The notes beneath the pieces are model-generated. The model was not told where the DNA came from, did not search any database, and saw only the letters and a program-made list of their open reading frames with translations. Source: Planctomycetaceae bacterium (GTDB taxonomy: Bacteria; Planctomycetota; Planctomycetia; Isosphaerales; Isosphaeraceae). Taken from it: DNA of 5,148 nt. Location: positions 1-5,148 of the forward strand of contig JAFANO010000670.1 of the NCBI GenBank assembly GCA_019232645.1. Direction: 5' to 3'. The translations under genes were made by a program, and so were the position numbers. Every line of letters begins with the position of its first letter. The stretch's first letter is position 1. This document shows, in pieces, positions 1 to 5,148 of this stretch.

Positions 1-1632
1 GAGCGCGTGCGCGAAGGCGGCATAGTCGATCCGGGCCAGCTCGGTGGCGGTGGTCCGGCGGTAGACGGGCTCCTGGAGCATCTGCATGTAGTGGTAGGCT
101 CCGTCGTCGAAGACGAAGAACTTGACCGGCAGGCAGGCCCGCGCGGCGGTGGACATCTCGATCGCCGACATCAGGAAACAGCCGTCGCCCGTGATTGTGA
201 CCACTTGGCGGTCGGGCCGGACCCGCTGCGCGCCGATCGACGCGGGGATCGCCCAGCCCATGCTCTGGTTGTTCGCCGGGGTGAAGTAGAGGCGCGGGCC
301 CTGGACCTCGATCGCCTCGGAGGCCCAGTGCGTGGCGGCGGTCACGTCGACGAAGATCAGCTCCTCGGGCCCCAGCGCGCCCCGCAGTTGGGTCAGGAAG
401 ATCATCGGATCGACGCCGCAGGTCACCCGGACCTTAGTATTCTCGAGGCGGTCCAGCTCGCGAGCGTCGCGGATCTTCTTCCAGAGCGCCGGGCAGGCGG
501 GACGCTGCACGGCCGGGGCGTCGGCGAGCAGGCGGTCGAAGAAGATCCGGGAGTCGGCGCAGAGCTTGACGCAGGCGTGGACGTTCCTGCCCAGGTTGTT
601 CGGGTTGGCGTCGACGTGGATGACGTTGCGCGGCGGGATCGCGTAGTTGGCCGTCGAGACCTCGCTGTAGCGGACCCCGACGGCGAGGACGAGGTCGACG
701 TCGCGGAACGCCCGCTCGGCCGCGCGGGTCCCTTGCTTGCCGTAACCCCAGCCGACGGCCAGCGGGTGGGCGTCGGGGATGCATCCCTTGCCGCTGACCG
801 AAGTCGCCACGGGTGCCTGGAGCATCTCGGCGACGCTCGCCAGCGCCGGCCCGGCGTCGATGCAGCCCATCCCGGCGTAGATCCCGATCCGGCGGCCCCG
901 GTCCGCCAGCATCCCGCGTGCCTGGCAAAACGCCGCCTCGTCGAAGGGCAGGGGGGGCGGCGGGGGGACCGAGCAGTCGTAGTCCCAGGCCTCGGTGTAG
1001 AACGGGAACGGGATGACGACGGCCACGGGGCCGGGCTCACCCGCGACGGCGATCCGGTGTGCCTGATGGATCGCCAGGGGGATCTCGGCCTGATGGTGGA
1101 CCTCCAGCACGGTCTTGCAGACCGGCTGGAGCAGGGCCGCGTTGGCCAGCGAGTGGACCTGGCCGATCGGCGCGTTCGGGCCCCGGCTGACGTCGGTGAC
1201 GATGCCGACGATCGGGACGCTGTCGAGCAGCGCCTCGCCGATGCCGGTCATCGCATTGGTCAGCCCTGGCCCGGGCACGACGCAGAAGACCCCGACCGCA
1301 CCCGTGACCCGCGCCGAGGCGTCGGCCATGACGCTCGCCGACGCCTCGTTGGTCACGAGAAGGTAGGGCACCCGCCGGGCCTTCATCGCGTCCCAGAGCT
1401 CGTTGTTCTGCGCGCCCGGCACGCCGAAGACGCAGGGGACGCCCTCGCAGCAGAGGGCCGCCGCCGCGGCCTGCGCGCCGGTCATTCGCCCCTGCACACC
1501 CGGCCGACGGACATACCTGCCGACCTCGACATGTCCGGCCCGCGCCGGGGACGTCCCTGCGGCGACCGTGGCCGCCGCGCCCATCGCGCCGAGCACACCC
1601 AGCGCCTCGCGCCGATTCAGGTTCGGGAACAC
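1..1632 (-). CDS. ThDP-dependent enzyme, acetolactate synthase-like (IlvB family), with Tat signal; C-terminus off window
   Basis: 544 codons read without a stop and the frame leaves the window at base 1, so this is a 3'-partial gene. Family members are roughly 550-590 residues, so little is missing. The PYR domain begins near residue 50 (MTGAQA) and has the conserved glutamate that activates ThDP at E96 in NEASASVMADASAR. A central domain follows. The PP domain carries the metal/ThDP motif GDG at 482-484, and 24 residues later DDGAYHYM at 509-516, where the family usually has NN. Residues 1-32 look like a Tat signal: NLNRREALG with RR at 7-8, an Ala/Gly-rich core, and ARA at 30-32 as a possible cleavage site. 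The GTG start at 1632-1630 is chosen because AGGAGGGG at 1647-1640 lies 7 nt upstream. An internal ATG at 1485-1483 (residue 50) would give an untagged protein. The family performs decarboxylation or carboligation of 2-oxo acids, but the substrate is unknown. Acetolactate synthase itself is cytosolic, so a biosynthetic IlvB role is unlikely if export is real. Confidence 0.9.
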   Translation of the reverse strand, partial: MFPNLNRREALGVLGAMGAAATVAAGTSPARAGHVEVGRYVRRPGVQGRMTGAQAAAAALCCEGVPCVFGVPGAQNNELWDAMKARRVPYLLVTNEASASVMADASARVTGAVGVFCVVPGPGLTNAMTGIGEALLDSVPIVGIVTDVSRGPNAPIGQVHSLANAALLQPVCKTVLEVHHQAEIPLAIHQAHRIAVAGEPGPVAVVIPFPFYTEAWDYDCSVPPPPPLPFDEAAFCQARGMLADRGRRIGIYAGMGCIDAGPALASVAEMLQAPVATSVSGKGCIPDAHPLAVGWGYGKQGTRAAERAFRDVDLVLAVGVRYSEVSTANYAIPPRNVIHVDANPNNLGRNVHACVKLCADSRIFFDRLLADAPAVQRPACPALWKKIRDARELDRLENTKVRVTCGVDPMIFLTQLRGALGPEELIFVDVTAATHWASEAIEVQGPRLYFTPANNQSMGWAIPASIGAQRVRPDRQVVTITGDGCFLMSAIEMSTAARACLPVKFFVFDDGAYHYMQMLQEPVYRRTTATELARIDYAAFAHAL

Positions 1633-1639
1633 GACGACG

Positions 1640-1647
1640 CCCCTCCT
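1640..1647 (-). promoter_or_regulatory. Ribosome binding site of the ThDP enzyme gene
   Basis: AGGAGGGG on the minus strand, 7 nt before the GTG at 1632. It decides the start: the frame stays open further upstream and an ATG lies 49 codons downstream, but this is the best-placed Shine-Dalgarno sequence. It places the twin-arginine leader inside the protein. Confidence 0.75.
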
Positions 1648-1937
1648 GCTGGCCGATACTTCCGGACCGCATCCGTCCCGGTCCACTCCGAGCGCCCTCC
1701 GGAATCCTCGACGGGCCGGTTCTCCTGGTCGTATCGGCATCGCCGCACGATCACTTTGCCGACGCGGCCGTCACCGAGGCGATCCTTCCGGCATTCGGTC
1801 GGGTCGTGCGGATTGCTGGAGAATTACTCCTCCCCAAGATCGGGAGCGAAGTCCGCAACGAGCTTCGCGAACCCGGGCGACCACAGTCGCGCGAAAAATT
1901 CATCCCGGGGGATCAATTCTCTCTATTCGGACCGTGC

Positions 1938-1953
1938 GGAATATTCCCGGAAT
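1938..1953. promoter_or_regulatory. Overlapping palindromes, candidate operator
   Basis: GGAATATTCCCGGAAT contains two overlapping perfect inverted repeats: GGAATATTCC (1938-1947) and ATTCC-C-GGAAT (1943-1953). It sits in a locally AT-rich stretch about 305 bp upstream of the ThDP gene start, on the shared upstream side of that gene and the transposase. A dimeric regulator could bind such a site, but no regulator gene is in view. The distance from 1632 is long for a simple operator. Confidence 0.3.
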
Positions 1954-2089
1954 GAGTATAAAGCGGCGCCACGACCGTCTTGGGCACGACCGGCTGCCTT
2001 CCGAGGGGCCGGCTTCGGTCGCCCCGATTGGCTTCGCTCGGTGCGACGCAAGAATTTTGATGCAAAGGACTTCGGTAGACAAATTGAAA

Positions 2090-2122
2090 CTATGAGAGGG
2101 GAGGTCGAGCCGGCGGCCGCAG
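2090..2122 (+). repeat. Left arm of an imperfect inverted repeat flanking the IS110 transposase
   Basis: The arm begins CTATGAGAGGGG and continues to 2122. It matches the reverse complement of 3659-3693 at 27 of 33 aligned positions, with the first 12 identical and a 2-nt gap after them. It lies 71 bp before the transposase start. It could be a terminal or subterminal repeat of the element, as in the IS1111 subgroup, or a dispersed repeat unrelated to transposition. No flanking target duplication is visible. Confidence 0.4.
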
Positions 2123-2180
2123 CGGCCCCCGAGTCTGTGTCAGACTTCAGATGTGGACCAGACACTCAAGTCCCACTGAC
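2107..2180 (+). ncRNA. Foldable leader upstream of the transposase; candidate IS110 bridge RNA segment
   Basis: Several hairpins are packed directly before the transposase. One is GGCCG/CGGCC with loop CAG (2115-2127). Another is AGTCTG/CAGACT with loop TGT (2132-2146). Alternative pairings join GTGTC (2137-2141) with GACAC (2161-2165), or GTCTG (2133-2137) with CAGAC (2159-2163). IS110-group elements are known to express a bridge RNA from the non-coding end before the transposase. It carries loops that pair with target and donor DNA. The position fits, but this stretch is shorter than known bridge RNAs and I could not identify guide loops. Confidence 0.25.
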
Positions 2181-2182
2181 CC

Positions 2183-2186
2183 GGAG
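2183..2186 (+). promoter_or_regulatory. Ribosome binding site of the IS110 transposase
   Basis: GGAG ends 7 nt before the GTG at 2194. It supports GTG as the start. The open frame upstream of this point is antisense to the ThDP gene and does not resemble a protein. Confidence 0.65.
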
Positions 2187-2193
2187 AACCACC

Positions 2194-3231
2194 GTGAACT
2201 ACGTCGGCATCGACCTCCACAAGAAGACTATCGTCCTCTGCGTCATGGACCAACACCGGGCCGTCCGGCACCGCGGCTCGTTCGCCTGTGGCGACACCGA
2301 GGCCATCCTCGCCTTCGTCCGTCGCCTGGGTCCGTTCCGGGCCGTGGTCGAGGCCACCGCCAGCTACGAGTGGCTGGTCGAACTGATCGAGCCTCTGGCC
2401 GAGAAGGTCGTGCTGGCCAACCCCAAGAAGCTCCGCGTCATCGCCGAGTCGACCAAGAAGACCGACAAGCTCGATGCCCAGGTCCTGGCCGAGTTCCTGG
2501 CCCGCGACATGATCCCGGAGGCGTACCGGCCCTCCCCGAGGCAGCGCGAGCACCGCACGCTGGTCCGCCACCGCCAGTACCTCCGGCAGCGTGCCACGGC
2601 CTTGAAGGTCAAGATGCGGCGGATCGTCAGCGACTACAACGCCGACCGCCGCGACCTGTTCACCGCCGCGGGCTGGCAGGCAGCGCTGCAGGGGATCAAG
2701 TTGCGCGACGGCGATCGGTTCGTGCTCGACCAACTCCACGCGCAGTGGCAGGGCCTGGAGGACCAGGTGCGGGAGCTGAAGCGGCGGCTCCAGACGTTCG
2801 CCGCGGCGGCGCCGCCGCGGGAGGCCGAGGCGCGGGCCAAGTTGGAGACGATCCCCGGAGTGGGCCCGGTGACCATCAACGTGGTGCTCAGTGAGTTGGG
2901 CTCGGACGTCCGTCGGTTCGCGTCGGCCAAGGCGGTGACCGCGTACGCCGGGCTGGCGCCACGAGTGCGGCAGAGCGCGGGCAAGGGGAAGGACCTGGGG
3001 ATCACCAAGGAGGGCTCGCCGCTGTTGCGGTGGGCGCTGGTGGAGGCGTCGTGGCGGGTCGTCCATCACAGCGCCTCGTGGCGGCGGATCTATGAAAGTA
3101 TCAAGAAGCGAGCTGGTGGTAAGAAAGCGATCGTGGCGGTGGCGCGGCGGCTGCTCTGCGTGATCTACGCGATGCTGCGCGACGGCACCAACTACGACCT
3201 GTTGAGGGTCGGCGAGCCGCAGCCGTCGTGA
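2194..3231 (+). CDS. IS110-family transposase (DEDD recombinase)
   Basis: 345 residues, the usual size for the family, with GTG start and TGA stop at 3229-3231. The N-terminal RuvC-like DEDD domain shows D7 (GIDLHKK), E53 (VVEATASYEW), and D91 and D94 (KTDKLDAQVLAE). A middle helical/coiled-coil stretch covers about 115-210. The C-terminal Tnp_20-type domain starts at IPGVGP (220-225) and has AYAGLAPRVRQSAGK, with S261 at the position of the serine thought to act as nucleophile in IS621-type enzymes. The family cuts and pastes a circular intermediate at sites chosen by an RNA encoded in the element, without ordinary terminal repeats. All the key residues are present and there is no frameshift, so the protein may be active. 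The frame stays open far upstream only because GC-rich DNA has few stops. Domain and start are confident; the ends of the element are not. Confidence 0.95.
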   Translation: MNYVGIDLHKKTIVLCVMDQHRAVRHRGSFACGDTEAILAFVRRLGPFRAVVEATASYEWLVELIEPLAEKVVLANPKKLRVIAESTKKTDKLDAQVLAEFLARDMIPEAYRPSPRQREHRTLVRHRQYLRQRATALKVKMRRIVSDYNADRRDLFTAAGWQAALQGIKLRDGDRFVLDQLHAQWQGLEDQVRELKRRLQTFAAAAPPREAEARAKLETIPGVGPVTINVVLSELGSDVRRFASAKAVTAYAGLAPRVRQSAGKGKDLGITKEGSPLLRWALVEASWRVVHHSASWRRIYESIKKRAGGKKAIVAVARRLLCVIYAMLRDGTNYDLLRVGEPQPS

Positions 3232-3249
3232 GGCCCCGGCCGGAGTGAG

Positions 3250-3300
3250 ACGGACCTGACCGTGCAACGGACCTGACAGCGCAACCGACTGGACAACGTG
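3250..3300. repeat. Degenerate 17-bp tandem repeat, three copies
   Basis: Copies are ACGGACCTGACCGTGCA (3250-3266), ACGGACCTGACAGCGCA (3267-3283) and the more diverged ACCGACTGGACAACGTG (3284-3300). The first two differ at only three positions. They start 19 bp after the transposase stop codon. Function is unknown; protein-binding or RNA-structural repeats near an element end are possible. Confidence 0.55.
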
Positions 3301-3509
3301 GGGGAGACATCAGGCGGTGCCCTGGTGGACGTGACGACCAAAGGACGACCCCGGACCGAAGCCCGAAGGCGGTCCCATCACCGACCTTCGCCCTATTGAA
3401 TGGCGGCGTCCCTTGGATTGCGATTACTGGCGACGTCTGGGCGACCGGGCGATCCCGAATAGATGGTTGAGCGTCACGGTCACGTCGGCACTGGCTCGTG
3501 GACGGTAAG

Positions 3510-3537
3510 GAGGTCGAGGGGGCTCTCCCTCGACCTC
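3510..3537. other. Perfect 11-bp stem-loop
   Basis: GAGGTCGAGGG (3510-3520) pairs exactly with CCCTCGACCTC (3527-3537) around a six-base loop GGCTCT. No T-run follows on either strand, so it is not a classic intrinsic terminator. It lies 279 bp past the transposase stop. It could be a structured part of an element-encoded RNA or a barrier to read-through. The fold is clear; the role is not. Confidence 0.5.
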
Positions 3538-3658
3538 GGGCTCAGGGGATGTGTGCCGGGAGTGGCACGACCCGGGACCGTGGGCGGGGTCTGAGATGGG
3601 CCAGATCGACCGACGCCGACGGCGAGGGGGATGTGCGGGGGCTCCCGGGACACGGAAT

Positions 3659-3693
3659 CTGCACCGGCCCGCTTGACTTCCCCCCTCTCATAG
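3659..3693 (-). repeat. Right arm of the imperfect inverted repeat flanking the IS110 transposase
   Basis: Read on the minus strand it begins CTATGAGAGGGG at 3693 and then follows the left arm (2090-2122) with a 2-nt insertion and six mismatches. The outer edges of the two arms are 1604 bp apart, a plausible length for an IS110/IS1111 element. Confidence 0.4.
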
Positions 3694-3773
3694 ATGGCTT
3701 CGGTCGGTGAGGCGCCCGCTGGTTCGCGAGGTCGCGCCTTACCTCGGGGACGGGACTTACCTGACCCCGTGAT

Positions 3774-4174
3774 GCCAAGGAACCGCAGGCGCATCGCACC
3801 AGGATCATCATCGGGTCGGCCGCTCCGAATGTCCTCGAAGCCGATGCTTGCAGACGCCTCCGCGATGCCCCTTCCGACGAGGCCGCGCAGCTGGCCCTAC
3901 GGGCCTCCCTGCCAGACTGCGCCGAAACCCAACGGCGGCACCACTGCGCCTTGGCCGGCGATTTGACCAAGGCGCTGCGCCAGTGCTGCCCACGGATGGC
4001 CATCGACCTGACGTTGAACACCTTGCACGGCTTGCCCCTGCGCGTTCCCGAGGAAATCGTCCGCGGCAAGCCCAAGAGCGGCACCGAGCATCCTCTGCAA
4101 CGGCCGACGTCCTCCAGAAGCGCCACCGCACCACCGTCGCCCTGACGGCCGTCCGCAGCGGCGAACCAGAACAC
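3774..4174 (+). pseudogene. Broken ISH3-like (IS4-superfamily) DDE transposase remnant
   Basis: Two reading frames together spell part of a DDE transposase. The first runs from just after a TGA at 3771-3773 to about 4091 and includes RRLRDAPSDEAAQLALRASL, then MAIDLTLNTLHGLPLR and EEIVRGKPKSGTEH. The family form is close to AIDLTLIPYHGQP...EIYRGKAKSGTTHFHAYAT. The aspartate of AIDL (4005-4007) would be the first catalytic acid. Between about 4092 and 4102 the homology jumps to another frame, which reads ATADVLQKRHRTTVALTAV and RSGEPEH to about 4174. Homology then stops before the DRGF segment with the second catalytic acid. The N-terminus is eroded too. The gene is dead through frameshift and truncation. 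The family name comes from remembered motifs, so the exact subgroup is less certain than its being a DDE transposase. Confidence 0.65.
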
Positions 4175-4206
4175 GGACATTCCCCGCTCCGGAACCAAAT
4201 AAGGCC

Positions 4207-4254
4207 GCACCACCGGAGGACGCGGGTAGTGAGACCCGCATCCCTCGGTGGTGC
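4207..4254. other. 48-bp imperfect palindrome (long stem-loop)
   Basis: Arms 4207-4227 and 4234-4254 match at 18 of 21 positions around the loop AGTGAG. The outer GCACCACCG/CGGTGGTGC and inner GCGGGT/ACCCGC blocks are perfect. A few more pairs are possible outside (4206/4255, 4204/4257, 4203/4258). On the minus strand it lies about 45 nt after the PEP-CTERM relic and is followed by CCTTATTT, so it may be that gene's old terminator. On the plus strand a run of seven A's begins nine bases beyond it. It could also be an end of the dead transposon. Confidence 0.5.
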
Positions 4255-4298
4255 GACCCCTGAAAAAAACGCCATGTCCGCTGGTAACCGCGAGAGAC

Positions 4299-4390
4299 GT
4301 TATCCGACCGGTTTCGACGGCTGCACAGCCCCGCGAGGCCGAGCGCATCGAGCCTGTCAGGGCGAGGGCAAGCGTCGACGGCTCGGGAAC
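4299..4390 (-). pseudogene. Frameshifted PEP-CTERM sorting tail of a lost exported protein
   Basis: On the minus strand one frame reads VPEPSTLALALTG from 4390, the canonical start of a PEP-CTERM domain. The expected hydrophobic segment and basic end then appear in another frame as LDALGLAGLCSRRNRS. A one-base loss just after LTG would explain this. Intact PEP-CTERM tails are about 25 residues: PEP motif, transmembrane helix, Arg-rich end. They target secreted proteins to exosortase and the cell surface. Nothing upstream (4391-4500) reads as the body of such a protein, and no stop follows in the second frame. What survives is only the 3' end of the gene, probably cut when mobile DNA entered. 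Confidence 0.55.
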
Positions 4391-4669
4391 GAACGAGCGA
4401 GAGGAGATGGCCACGATAGCCACTCCAGCCCTCGGTAAGTCCCTTGTCCATGCGGCGTGAAGGCAGCATCGCTCTCAACATCGAGAACACCGCATCATTA
4501 TCTCATTAACTAATCTCACTCTGATAGCAACCTCTTTCCAGAAAAATTATTGCCCGTATTTCGGAGTGAACTGCGTCCATTGGACCGGCCGACAGGGCTG
4601 TTCGGACTCCGGTGTGGATCGGCCCGATCGGCGAGCCCGAAGTGAGGTCGGGAGTTGGCCTTGGGAGTG
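4391..4669. other. Gap between the PEP-CTERM relic and the GlmU-like gene, with an AT-rich patch
   Basis: No gene seen. Bases about 4495-4560 are far richer in A and T than the rest of the window, with ATTATCTCATTAACTAATC on the plus strand and a run of five T's on the minus strand near 4540. This could contain a promoter for the former PEP-CTERM gene or the transcript end of the GlmU-like gene. A weak hairpin (4589-4605, CCGACA against TGTTCGG with one bulge) lies 65 nt beyond that gene's stop. Neither assignment is firm. Confidence 0.4.
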
Positions 4670-5148
4670 TCAACGACCATTCTGAGGGATCATCACCGCG
4701 GAGACTGGCCAGCCTTCGGAGCGGCGGTCGTGAGCCTTCTGGAATGCCCGCTCGCGCTCGAGCCGGGTCCGCTCGTAGAGGTCGAGGTAGAGGTGCTCCT
4801 CGGCCTCGGAGAAGACCTGCCCCCGGCGTCCCATGACGATCCGGGCCGTCGCGAACAGCTGCTCCAGCGGGAGTCCCGGCGCCACCCGGCCGTGGAGCAC
4901 CGCGGCGAACGAGGGCACGTACTTGGGCAGCAGCGGCCCGGCCGGCAGCACGTTGCACATCACGCCGATGGCCGTGCCGGTGTTGAGCAGGCTGCCCATG
5001 CCGGTCCGGGTGTGGTCGCCGAGGAAGCAGCCGACCTTCGCCTGGCCGGTCGCCACCGGGTCGCCGCCCAGCGGCACGGACACCTCGCCGTAGTCGTTGC
5101 GCAGGTCGCTGTTGGAGGTGATCGCGCCGAGGTTGACCCATTCGCCGA
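4670..5148 (-). CDS. GlmU-like sugar nucleotidyltransferase, C-terminal left-handed beta-helix part; start off window
   Basis: 158 residues are visible, entering at the right edge and ending at TGA 4672-4670, so the gene is 5'-partial. The visible part is the left-handed beta-helix of the GlmU-like group often annotated as putative sugar nucleotidyl transferase. Signatures are GEWVNLGAITSNSDLRNDYG at the edge, then KVGCFLGDHTRTGMGSLLNT, GTAIGVMCNVLPAGPLLPK and YVPSF. In GlmU-like enzymes an N-terminal nucleotidyltransferase domain makes an NDP-sugar, and the helix domain trimerises and may acylate the sugar 1-phosphate. The N-terminal domain would lie outside the window, so the activity is inferred. 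The last ~60 residues (FATARIVMGRRG onward) are a charged, helical tail with many Glu and Arg. The first ATG or GTG inside the window is not the start, because the homology continues upstream of it. The gene has no close neighbour downstream on its strand. Confidence 0.85.
   Translation of the reverse strand, partial: GEWVNLGAITSNSDLRNDYGEVSVPLGGDPVATGQAKVGCFLGDHTRTGMGSLLNTGTAIGVMCNVLPAGPLLPKYVPSFAAVLHGRVAPGLPLEQLFATARIVMGRRGQVFSEAEEHLYLDLYERTRLERERAFQKAHDRRSEGWPVSAVMIPQNGR

Larger units (their letters stand above)
1633..2193. other. Non-coding region between the ThDP gene start and the transposase start
   Basis: About 560 bases without a convincing gene. The part nearest 1632 must hold the promoter and 5' leader of the minus-strand ThDP gene, but no clear -35/-10 pair stands out. 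Bases 1818-1830 can form a small GGAG/CTCC hairpin. Bases 1890-1960 and 2045-2100 are noticeably richer in A and T than the surrounding coding DNA. A palindromic site lies at 1938-1953. From about 2090 onward the sequence probably belongs to the IS110 element. The left boundary of the element cannot be fixed from one copy. Confidence 0.6.
3232..3773. other. Non-coding region downstream of the IS110 transposase
   Basis: About 540 bases in which none of the open frames resembles a known protein. It contains a 17-bp tandem repeat right after the transposase stop, a perfect stem-loop at 3510-3537, and the right arm of the inverted repeat at 3659-3693. If that arm marks the element's end, most of this stretch is the right non-coding end of the insertion sequence. 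If not, it is undefined flank. Confidence 0.5.

Noticed and set aside
423..1672. Long minus-strand open frames in other frames over the ThDP gene (423-1040, 434-928, 1037-1672)
   Set aside because: Their translations are Arg/Pro/Ala-rich with no family features, while the frame ending at 1632 gives a complete recognisable ThDP enzyme.
7..3231. A 1074-codon open frame on the plus strand spanning the ThDP gene region and the transposase
   Set aside because: Only the last 345 codons resemble a protein (IS110 transposase). The rest is antisense to the ThDP gene or non-coding and is open because GC-rich DNA has few stop codons; a ribosome binding site supports the start at 2194.
2140..3267. A 375-codon minus-strand open frame opposite the transposase
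   Set aside because: It is the antisense shadow of the transposase: His/Arg/Leu-rich, with no recognisable domain or ribosome binding site.
2029..3715. TTGGCTTCGCTCGGTG (2029) and ATGGCTTCGGTCGGTG (3694) as a target-site duplication around the element
   Set aside because: The similarity (18 of 22) is close to chance expectation in GC-rich DNA, and the left copy is 40 bp away from the candidate element edge.
3480..3794. A 104-codon minus-strand open frame downstream of the transposase
   Set aside because: Pro/Ser/Arg-rich with no motif; it contains the stem-loop and the inverted-repeat arm, which suits non-coding sequence.
3542..4423. A 293-codon minus-strand open frame starting with the PEP-CTERM motif
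   Set aside because: A PEP-CTERM motif belongs at a protein's C-terminus. Here it would be at the N-terminus, and the rest is antisense to the dead transposase, so only the short motif is kept as a relic.
4616..4630. GATCGGCCCGATC palindrome as a terminator for the GlmU-like gene
   Set aside because: The loop would be a single base and no T-run follows, so it cannot form a normal terminator hairpin.
1..5148. tRNA, rRNA, CRISPR array or riboswitch
   Set aside because: No cloverleaf-like sequence, conserved rRNA blocks, regularly spaced repeats or known aptamer core was seen on either strand.

Overview
The window is high-GC bacterial DNA that most resembles a planctomycete, probably of the Isosphaera/Singulisphaera/Gemmata type. 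This is an inference from three things: the style of a Tat-tagged acetolactate-synthase-like enzyme, a broken PEP-CTERM sorting tail, and a GlmU-like left-handed beta-helix protein. No rRNA or other taxonomic marker is present.

Layout. Bases 1-1632 (minus strand) hold a thiamine-diphosphate (ThDP) enzyme of the IlvB family. It has a GTG start behind a strong ribosome binding site and runs off the left edge, lacking only its extreme C-terminus. Bases 1633-2193 are non-coding: the upstream region of that gene, with a palindromic candidate operator near 1938-1953, and then the left flank of an insertion sequence. Bases 2194-3231 (plus strand) hold an apparently intact 345-residue IS110-family transposase with the DEDD residues and the C-terminal serine. 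Short foldable sequence lies just upstream of it. Downstream are a three-copy 17-bp degenerate tandem repeat and a perfect 11-bp stem-loop. An imperfect inverted repeat (2090-2122 against 3659-3693) brackets the transposase and may mark the element's ends.

Bases 3774-4174 (plus) are a frameshifted, truncated remnant of a second transposase, of the ISH3-like/IS4-superfamily DDE type. A 48-bp imperfect palindrome (4207-4254) follows. Next, on the minus strand, is the frameshifted relic of a PEP-CTERM tail (about 4299-4390). A short AT-richer gap leads to the 3' end of a GlmU-like nucleotidyltransferase (4670 to the right edge, minus strand).

The two real host genes are on the same strand but about 3 kb apart. 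The gap is filled by one apparently intact mobile element, one dead mobile element and a broken exported-protein gene, so nothing suggests that the host genes form one operon. The best candidates for something less ordinary are the predicted Tat export of a ThDP enzyme and the undefined non-coding parts of the IS110 element, where a bridge RNA would be expected. I see no evidence for a wholly new system.
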